Shown here: one piece after another, positions 1 through 6,692 of the stretch
Numbering within the stretch: position 1 is the stretch's first letter
Layout of the letters: every line of letters starts with the position of its first letter
Source: Methanocalculus sp.
GTDB taxonomy: Archaea > Halobacteriota > Methanomicrobia > Methanomicrobiales > Methanocorpusculaceae
Assembly: GCF_030651615.1 (NCBI RefSeq)
Contig: NZ_JAUSCG010000114.1
Span: 1-8,949, forward strand
Reading direction: 5' to 3'
DNA: 8,949 nucleotides
Translations under genes and position numbers: made by a program
The notes under the pieces: model-generated
The model's database searches: none
Told to the model about the DNA's origin: nothing
What the model saw: the letters and a program-made list of their open reading frames with translations, nothing else

Positions 1-150
1 GATCTGCAATCACGTGACGAACGGGAATGTGGTTTTGGGCTCGCCACTGCTATGAAAGATGCAGATATCAGGATCGAGAACAATACGACACTTGAGTCTC
101 TCCAGGATGAAATTCGCCGTTTTCTCAAAGATATGGGCGGTATACGATGA
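1..150 (+). CDS. UPF0200-like P-loop kinase-fold protein, C-terminal end (partial)
   Basis: An open frame enters from the left edge and ends with TGA at 148-150, giving 49 residues. The visible part contains RDERECGFGLATAMKDAD followed by IRIENNTTLESLQDEI. This resembles the end of archaeal UPF0200 proteins, which are P-loop ATPases related to dephospho-CoA kinase and nucleotide kinases: a basic lid-like RDERE segment, then a small beta strand (AD-x-x-I-x-N) and a terminal helix beginning TLE. The substrate of the family is not established. The P-loop itself lies outside the window, so catalytic competence cannot be judged. Its stop overlaps the next start codon in an ATGA junction, which suggests translational coupling. 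The family call rests on remembered motif similarity only. Confidence 0.62.
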   Translation, partial: DLQSRDERECGFGLATAMKDADIRIENNTTLESLQDEIRRFLKDMGGIR

Positions 151-917
151 TTACGGGATTCTACTTCTCATCCTCATCGAAAGTATGGGATGATCCACAA
201 TGGGTCTTTGGAATTGAAGAGATCGGGTATGACGGCTGGGAGATCTCAGCAGATGGGAACTACCGTCTTGACGATCCGTTGAAACGAAACCGTATCTGCG
301 AGGTCCTGGAAAGCACCGGTCTGGGTGTTACGGTGCATGCACCTTATGGAGACTTAAATCTCGCCTCGATCAATTATCCGATCTGGCGGGAGTCGATCCG
401 GCAGGTCTGCCTCTGTATCGAGCATGCAGCAGATATTACCGATCGGGTCACTATTCATCCGGGATACCTCTCACCTCTCAGTAAACTTGATCCAAGTCGT
501 GCATGGTTGCTCCAGAAAGATGCACTCAAAGAGATCGGCACTGTTGCTCAAGAGCATGGCGTCCTCGCCTGTCTTGAGAATATGATATCAATCAAAGAGT
601 TTCTCTGCAGGGATCCGGGCGAACTCTTCGGGATGATCGAGGGGATCGAAGGCATTGGCATAACGATCGACCTTGGTCATGCGAATACTACCGGTACTGT
701 AAAAGAGTTCCTAAAGCATCTCCCCTCAGCAGATCATCTCCATATTCATGACAACCATGGTGGATCTGATGAACACCTTCCCTTGCAGAAAGGGACTATC
801 GACTGGACGATGGTCTCAAAGGCAATTGTCGGAAAGTATCAGGGCATCGTCGTTGTTGAAGGCAGGGATCTGAAAGAAGCTGAAGAGAGCCTCACCGTTG
901 TCAGGGGGTGGAACTGA
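147..917 (+). CDS. TIM-barrel protein of the sugar phosphate isomerase/epimerase - Endonuclease IV (AP endonuclease 2) superfamily
   Basis: 256 residues, near the usual size for this fold. Ordered motifs mark an AP_endonuc_2/xylose-isomerase-like barrel: HAPYGDLNLAS (H64), HPG (H104), LENM (E144), IDLGH (D175, H178), HIHDN (H201, D202), SDEH (D208, H210), GTIDW (218-220) and VVVEG (E238). These are metal ligands at barrel strand ends. The order and several spacings match the nine zinc ligands of Endonuclease IV, whereas many sugar epimerases in the superfamily show about four. The substrate is therefore open: sugar phosphate isomerase/epimerase is the default label, and an abasic-site nuclease-like role is possible. 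No signal peptide is seen, so it is cytosolic. The ATG start overlaps the upstream stop by four bases and the end overlaps the RNase Z start by ten, so the three genes are probably co-translated. Confidence 0.85.
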   Translation: MITGFYFSSSSKVWDDPQWVFGIEEIGYDGWEISADGNYRLDDPLKRNRICEVLESTGLGVTVHAPYGDLNLASINYPIWRESIRQVCLCIEHAADITDRVTIHPGYLSPLSKLDPSRAWLLQKDALKEIGTVAQEHGVLACLENMISIKEFLCRDPGELFGMIEGIEGIGITIDLGHANTTGTVKEFLKHLPSADHLHIHDNHGGSDEHLPLQKGTIDWTMVSKAIVGKYQGIVVVEGRDLKEAEESLTVVRGWN

Positions 918-1849
918 TCGCCGGAGAGACACTTCATGTTCACTTCCTCGGAACGGCTGGTGCTCTACCGACACCACAGAGGAATCCTTCATGCATCATG
1001 ATCAGAAGAGGATCTGATACGATCCTCTTCGACTGCGGGGAAGGGGCACAGCAACAGATGATGCGCGCAAGAACCGGGTTTACCGTTAACGCGATCTTCA
1101 TCTCCCATTGGCATGCGGATCACTACCTCGGGTTATTCGGCCTCTTCGAGACGATGGGATTTCATGGGAGGGAGGAGCCAATCCGGCTTTATGGTCCCCG
1201 GCGGGTTCATGAGTTCGTCTCGATCATCAGGCAGATGAATCAGGGTTTGTCTTTTCCTATCCAGGCAGTGGAACTGCAGGATGGTGAAGAAATTCGGTTT
1301 GATGGCTATCGGGTGATCCCCTTTGCCACAAGGCATGGCTGTGAAAGCTTCGGATTTATTCTCACAGAGGATGAACGTCCGGGAAGATTTGACCGTGATC
1401 AGGCGATCTCACTTGGTGTTCCTCCAGGCCCTCTTTTTGGGCGTCTTCAGCGGGGAGAGGATGTGAGCGTCACAGTTGACGGCCAGGAGATTATCATTCA
1501 ACCTGATCAGGTGATGGGGGAGAACAGGCCGGGGAGAACAGTCGTTTATACCGGTGACACCCGACCTCTCAGGTTCTGGCCTGAGTCAGCGTATGGTGCT
1601 GATCTCCTCATCCATGATGCGACATTTGATGATCTTGAAGAAGAACGTGCAGACGAGGTCTTCCATTCGACCGCAGGAAAAGCCGGTGCTGCCGCACGAA
1701 ATCTCTCTGTACTGCGGCTTGCCCTGGTTCATATCAGTTCACGCTATACCCAGACGGCAAACCATATACAGGATGCAAAGAAATACTATCACGGCGAAGT
1801 TCTTTTTCCAAATGATTGTACGATGATCGAGATACCATTTCGGGACTGA
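908..1849 (+). CDS. rnz: Ribonuclease Z (tRNA 3' endonuclease)
   Basis: 313 residues, the size of the short RNase Z (ElaC) form. It removes 3' trailers from precursor tRNAs so that CCA can be added. Visible landmarks from the start: FLGT-GALPTPQRN (13-26), FDCGEG (41-46), the metallo-beta-lactamase zinc motif HWHADH (H67, H69, D71, H72), H143, a GVPPGPLFGRL segment (170-180) typical of the tRNA-binding flexible arm, YTGDTRP with D217, HSTA with H253, and HISSRY with H275. All expected zinc ligands are present, so it should be active. The start chosen is GTG at 908, ten bases inside the preceding gene. No in-frame ATG lies before the FLGT strand, and the AGGGGG at 903-908 is too close to act as a normal ribosome binding site, so initiation may rely on coupling. 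The family call is firm and the exact start less so. Confidence 0.95.
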   Translation: MELIAGETLHVHFLGTAGALPTPQRNPSCIMIRRGSDTILFDCGEGAQQQMMRARTGFTVNAIFISHWHADHYLGLFGLFETMGFHGREEPIRLYGPRRVHEFVSIIRQMNQGLSFPIQAVELQDGEEIRFDGYRVIPFATRHGCESFGFILTEDERPGRFDRDQAISLGVPPGPLFGRLQRGEDVSVTVDGQEIIIQPDQVMGENRPGRTVVYTGDTRPLRFWPESAYGADLLIHDATFDDLEEERADEVFHSTAGKAGAAARNLSVLRLALVHISSRYTQTANHIQDAKKYYHGEVLFPNDCTMIEIPFRD

Positions 1850-1856
1850 TGGCTAT

Positions 1857-1862
1857 GGAGGG
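1857..1862 (+). promoter_or_regulatory. Ribosome binding site for the permease gene
   Basis: GGAGGG lies eight bases before the ATG at 1871 and five bases before an in-frame TTG at 1868. It complements the usual archaeal 16S rRNA 3' end. The normal spacing and the better codon favour the ATG at 1871. Confidence 0.7.
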
Positions 1863-1870
1863 ATTACTTG

Positions 1871-3076
1871 ATGAACCAGATGATAGCAGGATTCACCCAC
1901 CGTTACCGGGACGTTCTGATTGTATTTGTGGCCCTCTTCATCAGTACGCTCCTTGCATCAGTCGCAGGCATTTATCTTGGATCAGTCAACGAACTCCTTC
2001 TCCTTATACCGGGACTGATGATCCTTGTACCTTCCTCCATCAATATGAGAGGGGCGATCGCCGGGATACTCTCCTCAAGGCTTGCATCGGCGATGCATCT
2101 CGGTGCATTTGATATTCAATATGGTAGGGGATCCGTCCTTGGAGATAACCTCCAGGCGACCTTCATCCTGACTATAATCATAGCTGCAATCGTTGGTCTG
2201 ATTGGATTTATAATTGGTGAAGCAGCAGGTCTTGAGATAATATCTGTGATGGAGATGATCCTCATCTCTGTCATTTCAGGATGTTTTGCAGGTCTGATCG
2301 TAACGCTGATCACCCTTCTTGTCTCGCTTGGAACCTATCGTTATGGTTTCGATCTTGATCTGGTGGGTGCTCCGACCGTCACTACAGCAGGGGATGTAGT
2401 AACTCTCCCTCTTCTTGTCGTCTCTGCTGTTTTTATCGTGAATCTCTCTCCTTTCTGGCAAAATTGCCTTTTTATCGTCGTCCTTCTCCTCCTCGCCCTG
2501 AGTGTCGTCACAACAATCGGGGGGACCGATGTTGTACGATCAATAATAAGGGAAGGGTTGCCGCTCCTTGCTCCACTTTGTATCCTTGGAACGATTGCGG
2601 GGGTGATCTATACCGAAGGTCTGGATGAACTTGTTTCAACTGCTGCTCTCCTCATCCTCATACCGCCCTTTATGAATGGTTGCGGAGCAATCGGAGGAAT
2701 AATATGTTCACGTCTTGCGACAGGAATGCATATGGGTTCTATTGAACCAAAACTGATCCCTGACCGCGAGGTATTATCCGGTTTTATGGTAAATTATCTC
2801 TACGCGCTCATGATCCTTCCACTGATGGCGATGATCGCGCACGTTGCAGCCATCCTTATGCACCTCGACTCTCCTGGACTTCTGATGATGGTGGTAGTAT
2901 CGACCATTTCTGGTCTCATCGTAATAACGGCTTTAAACGGACTTGCCTACCTGACTGCGAGCATCTCGTTCTCACTCGGATATGATCCTGACAACTTCGG
3001 CATTCCTGTGGTCACGAGCAGTATCGATCTTATTGGAGCGAGTGTGCTGATTTTGATGATACACCTGCTGCTATAG
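1871..3076 (+). CDS. MgtE/SLC41-type divalent cation permease, two fused repeats
   Basis: 401 residues and strongly hydrophobic, with about ten membrane segments and no soluble N or CBS domains. It therefore resembles the archaeal permease-only relatives of MgtE (COG1824-like) and the SLC41 Mg2+ carriers. Two MgtE units are visible: P54 with N58-M-R-G then SRLAS (69-73) and H76, and P265 with N269-G-C-G then SRLAT (280-284) and H287. The second conserved loop also occurs twice: D161/D163, P168, D175 and D372/D374, P379, D386. Every pair is offset by 211 residues. Conserved Asp residues in these loops are candidate cation ligands. Mg2+ is the family default, but Co2+, Ni2+ or another ion cannot be excluded. 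Its stop overlaps by one base a GTG start of a PhoU/TrkA_C gene, which is a probable regulatory partner. Confidence 0.87.
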   Translation: MNQMIAGFTHRYRDVLIVFVALFISTLLASVAGIYLGSVNELLLLIPGLMILVPSSINMRGAIAGILSSRLASAMHLGAFDIQYGRGSVLGDNLQATFILTIIIAAIVGLIGFIIGEAAGLEIISVMEMILISVISGCFAGLIVTLITLLVSLGTYRYGFDLDLVGAPTVTTAGDVVTLPLLVVSAVFIVNLSPFWQNCLFIVVLLLLALSVVTTIGGTDVVRSIIREGLPLLAPLCILGTIAGVIYTEGLDELVSTAALLILIPPFMNGCGAIGGIICSRLATGMHMGSIEPKLIPDREVLSGFMVNYLYALMILPLMAMIAHVAAILMHLDSPGLLMMVVVSTISGLIVITALNGLAYLTASISFSLGYDPDNFGIPVVTSSIDLIGASVLILMIHLLL

Positions 3077-4299
3077 TGATAAGTAGTGAAAGAGAAAGTA
3101 GTAATGAAGATATGTTCGACCTTGATCGTCAGCCCGTCAACTTTAAAGATGTCCTCATTGAGATGAAGGATGTCTCCGAGTTGATGGTCGATCTGGCATA
3201 TTCTGCAATCCTCTTTGAGAGCAAAGAGATTGCACGTGAAGTGGTCAATCTGGAGGAGACGATGAACCGACTCCTGTACCAGGCACGGATCACCAGTATT
3301 CTTGGCGCACGGAGGATGGAAGAGGCCGAATCCATGAGTGGTCTCCTCCAGATCGCAGAAGGGGCAGAGAGGATCTCGAATGCTGCCTCTGAGATCGCAA
3401 AGGTACTCTTAAAGGATATACGCATCCCTGTCAGAATGCGGCTCGCTCTCCCGGAGGCTGAAGAGGTAACCATCCGTGTCGAGATTGAACCGGGATCAGA
3501 TCTGGATAATGTTGTTCTTGGGGAGGTTCGTCTTCAGAGCACCACAGGCATGCGGCTCATTGCGATACGAAGAGGACGTGTCTGGACATATGATCCGGAT
3601 AAATATACACGCCTTCTGAAAGGAGATGTACTTCTTGCAAAAGGGCCTGAAGATGGAATTGCCCCCCTCTGCAGGGTTGCCGGTGTACCTCTCCCGTCAA
3701 TGGAGCCGGCTATCGGTGAGGCGGTTGACGACCTTGATCGCGCAGTTTTCTTAATCGTCGAGATGAAGAATATCAGTGAACTTGCTGTTGGGCTAGCCTA
3801 TACTGCGCTCCTCTTTGACAGCAAGGATATTGCAGAAGAAGTGGTATGGCTTAACGATCGTATGGATTCGATGCGCCTGCGGCTTGAACTCTGGGTTCTT
3901 GAGGCTGCAAAGAGAGTTGAACAGGTTGAAAGCCTCCGGGGCCTGCTGCATATGTCAGCATTTGCTGATGCCATCTGTAGTGCCGCCTTCTCAATTGTTG
4001 ATGTGATCAGACGTGATATTGAGATACCTCCGATTTTCCAGAAGATTATACGGGAGTCTGATGAGATCATCTCCCGGATTGATGTAAAAGCAGACTCTTT
4101 TCTTGCAGGAAAGACCCTGAAAGAGGCGTCGCTTGGCGCTGTCACCGGCATGATCGTCCTTGCAATTAAACGGGGAGAAAAGTGGATCTATCGGCCAAAG
4201 AAGCATGTCAGGCTCTATGATGGTGATACGATCATCGCCAAAGGGCGTCGGGACGGAGAGTGCCGGCTACTGGCTCTGTGTAAGCCACAAAATGAATGA
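3076..4299 (+). CDS. Duplicated PhoU-like/TrkA_C (RCK_C) domain protein, probable regulator of the adjacent permease
   Basis: 407 residues, soluble, no signal peptide. The layout is PhoU-like helical bundle (about 22-113), TrkA_C/RCK_C ligand-binding domain (about 125-203), a second bundle (222-313) and a second RCK_C domain (325-403). The two halves match with a constant 200-residue offset: KDVSELMVDLAY at 31 against KNISELAVGLAY at 231, and IRRGRVWTYDP at 164 against IKRGEKWIYRP at 364. It resembles COG3273. RCK_C domains in other transport systems bind small ligands or ions and gate the transporter, so regulation of the neighbouring permease is a reasonable inference but not shown. No nucleotide-binding RCK_N domain is present. 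The start taken is GTG at 3076, overlapping the previous stop (TAGTG). The ATG at 3112 is an alternative that would drop 12 weakly conserved-looking residues. Neither has a strong ribosome binding site. Confidence 0.82.
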   Translation: MISSERESSNEDMFDLDRQPVNFKDVLIEMKDVSELMVDLAYSAILFESKEIAREVVNLEETMNRLLYQARITSILGARRMEEAESMSGLLQIAEGAERISNAASEIAKVLLKDIRIPVRMRLALPEAEEVTIRVEIEPGSDLDNVVLGEVRLQSTTGMRLIAIRRGRVWTYDPDKYTRLLKGDVLLAKGPEDGIAPLCRVAGVPLPSMEPAIGEAVDDLDRAVFLIVEMKNISELAVGLAYTALLFDSKDIAEEVVWLNDRMDSMRLRLELWVLEAAKRVEQVESLRGLLHMSAFADAICSAAFSIVDVIRRDIEIPPIFQKIIRESDEIISRIDVKADSFLAGKTLKEASLGAVTGMIVLAIKRGEKWIYRPKKHVRLYDGDTIIAKGRRDGECRLLALCKPQNE

Positions 4300-4308
4300 A
4301 TATAGAAT

Positions 4309-4314
4309 GGAGAG
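4309..4314 (+). promoter_or_regulatory. Ribosome binding site that favours the inner start of the RecJ-like gene
   Basis: GGAGAG lies five bases before the ATG at 4320. An earlier in-frame ATG at 4296 overlaps the previous stop (ATGA) but has no purine-rich site before it. The inner ATG is preferred for this reason. Confidence 0.6.
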
Positions 4315-4319
4315 ATCAA

Positions 4320-6155
4320 ATGACCGATATAAAAGAGATTGTTTATAAACTCGGGCCAGGATGTGAGCTTGAGGATGTACAGGAAGGTAATGTCTATGTT
4401 GGGACTGTCCAGGGTTTTGCAAACTTTGGAACCTTTGTTATGCTGAATAATTCTGTAAAAGGACTTGTTCATAAGAGCAATGCAATTACCCAGCATCAGG
4501 AGAGAACTGATATTCTTGTGATGGTTGCACAGGTTCGTCCAAACGGAAACATCGATCTCCGTGAAGTGGTCCTCGATGACTATTCGACGAAACTTGTGAG
4601 CAGGCAGGTTAAGACTACAAGACTCTCTGATCTCGGACAGAAGATTGGACGGCGTGTCACCATTGAAGGAGAACTTGGGCAGGTTAAACAGACGAGCGGA
4701 CCCACCATCTTTACCATCCTTGATGAGACAGGTACAGAAAATGCGGCTGCATTTGTCGAAGCCGGAGTCAGGGCATATCCTGAGGCAAATACCGGAGATA
4801 TCGTCCAGATATCCGGTGAGGTGATGAAGAGGAACAATCAGCTGCAGATCGAAGTATCCTCTCTCCACCGTCTTGATGGAGACGAAGCAGACATTGTTCG
4901 AAAGAGGATTGTCGAGGCGCTTGACCAGAAGTCCGAACCGGATGATATTCCGTTCCTTGTCGAGAGTGAAGTCTTAACGAAACTCAGACCTGAGATGCGA
5001 AAACTCGCAAAGATAATCCGGCGTGCCGTCTTTACGCAACAGCCAATAATCCTCCGTCATCATGCGGATGCTGATGGCATCTCTGCTGCTGCTGCTGTTG
5101 AAACAGCAGTTGTTGCGCTGATTCGTGAGCATGTATCGGACTCCGACTCCGATTACTACCTCTTCAAACGATCCCCTTCAAAGGCTCCTTTTTATGAGAT
5201 CGAGGATATCACCAGGGATCTCGACTTTATGCTGAAGGACAGCGTCAGGTTTGGCCAGAAACTCCCACTGATCCTCCTGATGGATAATGGATCGACTGAG
5301 GAGGACATGCCTGCTTATAAGGTTGCACAGGTCTACGATCTTGATATCGTCGTCTGCGATCACCATCATCCGGATGAGATCGTTGATTCGTTCCTGAAGG
5401 CACATGTTAATCCGTACCATGTCGGCGGTGACTTCGGTCTCACAGCAGGTATGATTGGAACAGAACTTGCTAGGATGATCAATCCTGCTGTAGAAAGACA
5501 GATTCGTCACCTGCCTGCCATCGCAGGGGTTGGTGACAGGAGTGATTCTCCGGAGATTCCCCAGTATCTTGCCCTTGTCGCAGACGAGTATCCAATTGAG
5601 GATTGCAAAAAGATCGCACTCGCTCTTGACTATGAGCAGTTCTGGCTCAGATTCAATGACGGCCGTGAGATCGTAAAGGATATTCTCAATCTTAATAAGA
5701 ACCCGATACGGCATAAGAGGCTTGTAACACTCCTTGTTGAAGAGGCACTGGCAGCTATTGCCGAGCAGGTTAAAACGCTGATGCCACATGTCGAATCCCG
5801 TACTCTCTCATCCGGGGCACATCTCTTCATTGCTGATGTCGAGATGTACGCACATCGGTTCACCTTCCCTCCACCCGGTAAGACATCCGGTGAGATCCAT
5901 GATATTCTATGTAAAAAGTATGAAGGAGAGCCGGTTGTCACGCTTGGCCTTGGACCTGACTTTGCAGTGCTCCGGTCACGTGGGGTTATGATGAATATCC
6001 CGGTGATGGTCAGAGAACTCCGTGAAGAGATATCTGGTGGGGGTGTCAACGGTGGTGGGCATCTTGTCGTTGGAAGCATTAAGTTTGTTGAGGGGATGAG
6101 GGGCGAGGTCATCGATAAGCTGATTGCAAAGATCTCTCTGGCTCCTGTTGCATAA
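4320..6155 (+). CDS. Archaeal RecJ-like DHH phosphoesterase with S1 and OB-fold domains
   Basis: 611 residues from the ATG at 4320 (619 from the alternative ATG at 4296). Domain order: S1-type RNA-binding fold (about 20-80, with VGTVQGFANFGTFV and KGLVHKSN), an OB fold (about 110-182), the DHH domain and the DHHA1 domain. Catalytic motifs are complete: HADADG (248-253), LLMDNGS with D322, CDHHHPD (346-352), GVGDRSD (403-409) and the C-terminal GGGVNGGGH (573-581). Metal-dependent 5'-3' exonuclease activity on single-stranded DNA or RNA, or a role linked to replication or repair, is expected from the family, but the substrate cannot be read from the sequence. The DnaJ-like zinc finger seen at the N terminus of many archaeal COG1107 relatives is absent. 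It is the last gene of the packed + strand cluster, starting 20 bases after the PhoU/TrkA_C stop. Confidence 0.88.
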   Translation: MTDIKEIVYKLGPGCELEDVQEGNVYVGTVQGFANFGTFVMLNNSVKGLVHKSNAITQHQERTDILVMVAQVRPNGNIDLREVVLDDYSTKLVSRQVKTTRLSDLGQKIGRRVTIEGELGQVKQTSGPTIFTILDETGTENAAAFVEAGVRAYPEANTGDIVQISGEVMKRNNQLQIEVSSLHRLDGDEADIVRKRIVEALDQKSEPDDIPFLVESEVLTKLRPEMRKLAKIIRRAVFTQQPIILRHHADADGISAAAAVETAVVALIREHVSDSDSDYYLFKRSPSKAPFYEIEDITRDLDFMLKDSVRFGQKLPLILLMDNGSTEEDMPAYKVAQVYDLDIVVCDHHHPDEIVDSFLKAHVNPYHVGGDFGLTAGMIGTELARMINPAVERQIRHLPAIAGVGDRSDSPEIPQYLALVADEYPIEDCKKIALALDYEQFWLRFNDGREIVKDILNLNKNPIRHKRLVTLLVEEALAAIAEQVKTLMPHVESRTLSSGAHLFIADVEMYAHRFTFPPPGKTSGEIHDILCKKYEGEPVVTLGLGPDFAVLRSRGVMMNIPVMVRELREEISGGGVNGGGHLVVGSIKFVEGMRGEVIDKLIAKISLAPVA

Positions 6156-6189
6156 TTATTGCGACAGAGATGTCCTGAAACACAACTAA

Positions 6190-6197
6190 TTTATATA
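6190..6197 (+). promoter_or_regulatory. TATA box for the winged-helix gene
   Basis: TTTATATA stands 36-43 bases before the ATG at 6233. Transcription starting about 25 bases downstream would give a leader of roughly 13-18 bases, just enough to hold the GAGGT ribosome binding site. This marks a separate transcription unit after the upstream cluster. Confidence 0.7.
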
Positions 6198-6220
6198 GGT
6201 AGAGCGTAAATGTAACACCA

Positions 6221-6225
6221 GAGGT
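6221..6225 (+). promoter_or_regulatory. Ribosome binding site of the winged-helix gene
   Basis: GAGGT lies seven bases before the ATG at 6233 and fixes that start. It contrasts with the neighbouring 6513 gene, which has no such site. Confidence 0.7.
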
Positions 6226-6232
6226 TTTACAG

Positions 6233-6484
6233 ATGACTGTACCAGATACTATTCGTGACCGGTATAACGATACGCAGGACAGGATTCTGAAATATTTACG
6301 TGGGGGTATACAGAAGGGGCGGCATTTCTTCAAATCGAAATACATTGCCAGCGATCTCGGTCTCTCCTCAAAAGAGGTCGGAACTAACCTTGCAATCCTC
6401 TCTGAGATCTGTGATGATCTGGAGATCAAACGTTGGAGTTATTCCAACAGTACAACCTGGATGGTAACGCCGCGAGCCATATAA
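6233..6484 (+). CDS. Small winged-helix DNA-binding protein (DUF7123-like)
   Basis: 83 residues. The middle, KSKYIASDLGLSSKEVGTNL (34-53), reads as a helix-turn-helix: helix, GLS turn, then a recognition helix KEVGTNLAIL. The tail IKRWSYSNSTTWMVT looks like the two-stranded wing. The FKSKYIA...GLSSKEVGTNLA pattern with the STTW ending resembles the DUF7123 proteins common in haloarchaea and other Euryarchaeota, which have no assigned role. A transcription factor or chromatin-associated role is inferred from the fold only. It has its own TATA box and ribosome binding site, so it can be expressed independently of the upstream cluster. Two conserved-looking features are the basic, aromatic-rich segment before the helix (GRHFFKSK) and a single Cys at about residue 63. 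Confidence 0.8.
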   Translation: MTVPDTIRDRYNDTQDRILKYLRGGIQKGRHFFKSKYIASDLGLSSKEVGTNLAILSEICDDLEIKRWSYSNSTTWMVTPRAI

Positions 6485-6498
6485 TTTTATTCTATAAA
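6479..6498 (+). promoter_or_regulatory. AT-rich TATA-like element before the 59-residue gene
   Basis: The stretch contains ATATAATTTTAT and then TCTATAAA, overlapping the stop of the winged-helix gene. The first is centred about 28 bases before the ATG at 6513, so transcription would begin within a few bases of that ATG. The second is rather close at about 18 bases. The same T-rich stretch could help end the upstream transcript. Confidence 0.45.
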
Positions 6499-6512
6499 CC
6501 CCCTCTTTTATT

Positions 6513-6692
6513 ATGACCAATACTATTGCAGAGATACTCGGAACGATCGAGTTTGTTGCTCATATTGATGAGACGAAGGACTGTCTTATGTCACAGGACC
6601 CTCCTGAATCACTATGGTTTAATATCGATGTCCCAAAAGGGCATGGATTGAATGCAGGGGATCGAATAAAAGTAACCATCGAGCGGATCTAA
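6513..6692 (+). CDS. Small 59-residue protein of unknown function, probably leaderless
   Basis: An ATG-to-TAA frame of 59 residues beginning MTNTIAEILGTIEFVAHIDE and ending LNAGDRIKVTIERI. I do not recognise the family. The strand-rich pattern (GTIEFVAHI, LWFNIDVP, AGDRIKVTIE) suggests a small beta-barrel, and the closing AGDRIKVTIE resembles the last strands of SH3- or OB-like barrels. It has one Cys (24) and no membrane segment. Support for coding: it fills the space between two genes exactly, ending ten bases before the convergent stop, and an AT-rich TATA-like element sits at leaderless distance. There is no purine-rich ribosome binding site (CCTCTTTTATT precedes the ATG), so translation would be leaderless, or coupled if read through from the winged-helix gene 28 bases upstream. 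Confidence 0.68.
   Translation: MTNTIAEILGTIEFVAHIDETKDCLMSQDPPESLWFNIDVPKGHGLNAGDRIKVTIERI

Noticed and set aside
903..908. AGGGGG as ribosome binding site for RNase Z
   Set aside because: It abuts and overlaps the GTG at 908, and no suitable in-frame start codon of standard type lies at normal spacing after it.
1816..2112. A 98-codon + strand open frame across the RNase Z/permease junction
   Set aside because: It overlaps both genes in another frame and its product is low-complexity and unlike any family.
3129..4151. Two minus-strand open frames (3129-3473 and 3798-4151) with similar peptides such as SLLSKR
   Set aside because: Their likeness to each other simply mirrors the internal duplication of the + strand PhoU/TrkA_C gene.
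4215..4868. A 217-codon open frame on the minus strand
   Set aside because: It lies opposite the S1 and OB domains of the RecJ-like gene, its product shows no family features, and the + strand frame has clear motifs throughout.
5178..5789. A 203-codon open frame on the minus strand
   Set aside because: It is antisense to the DHH domain, whose motifs prove the + strand frame.
5630..6112. A 160-codon open frame on the minus strand
   Set aside because: It is antisense to the DHHA1 region and is Ser/Arg/Pro-rich in the way of a mirror frame.
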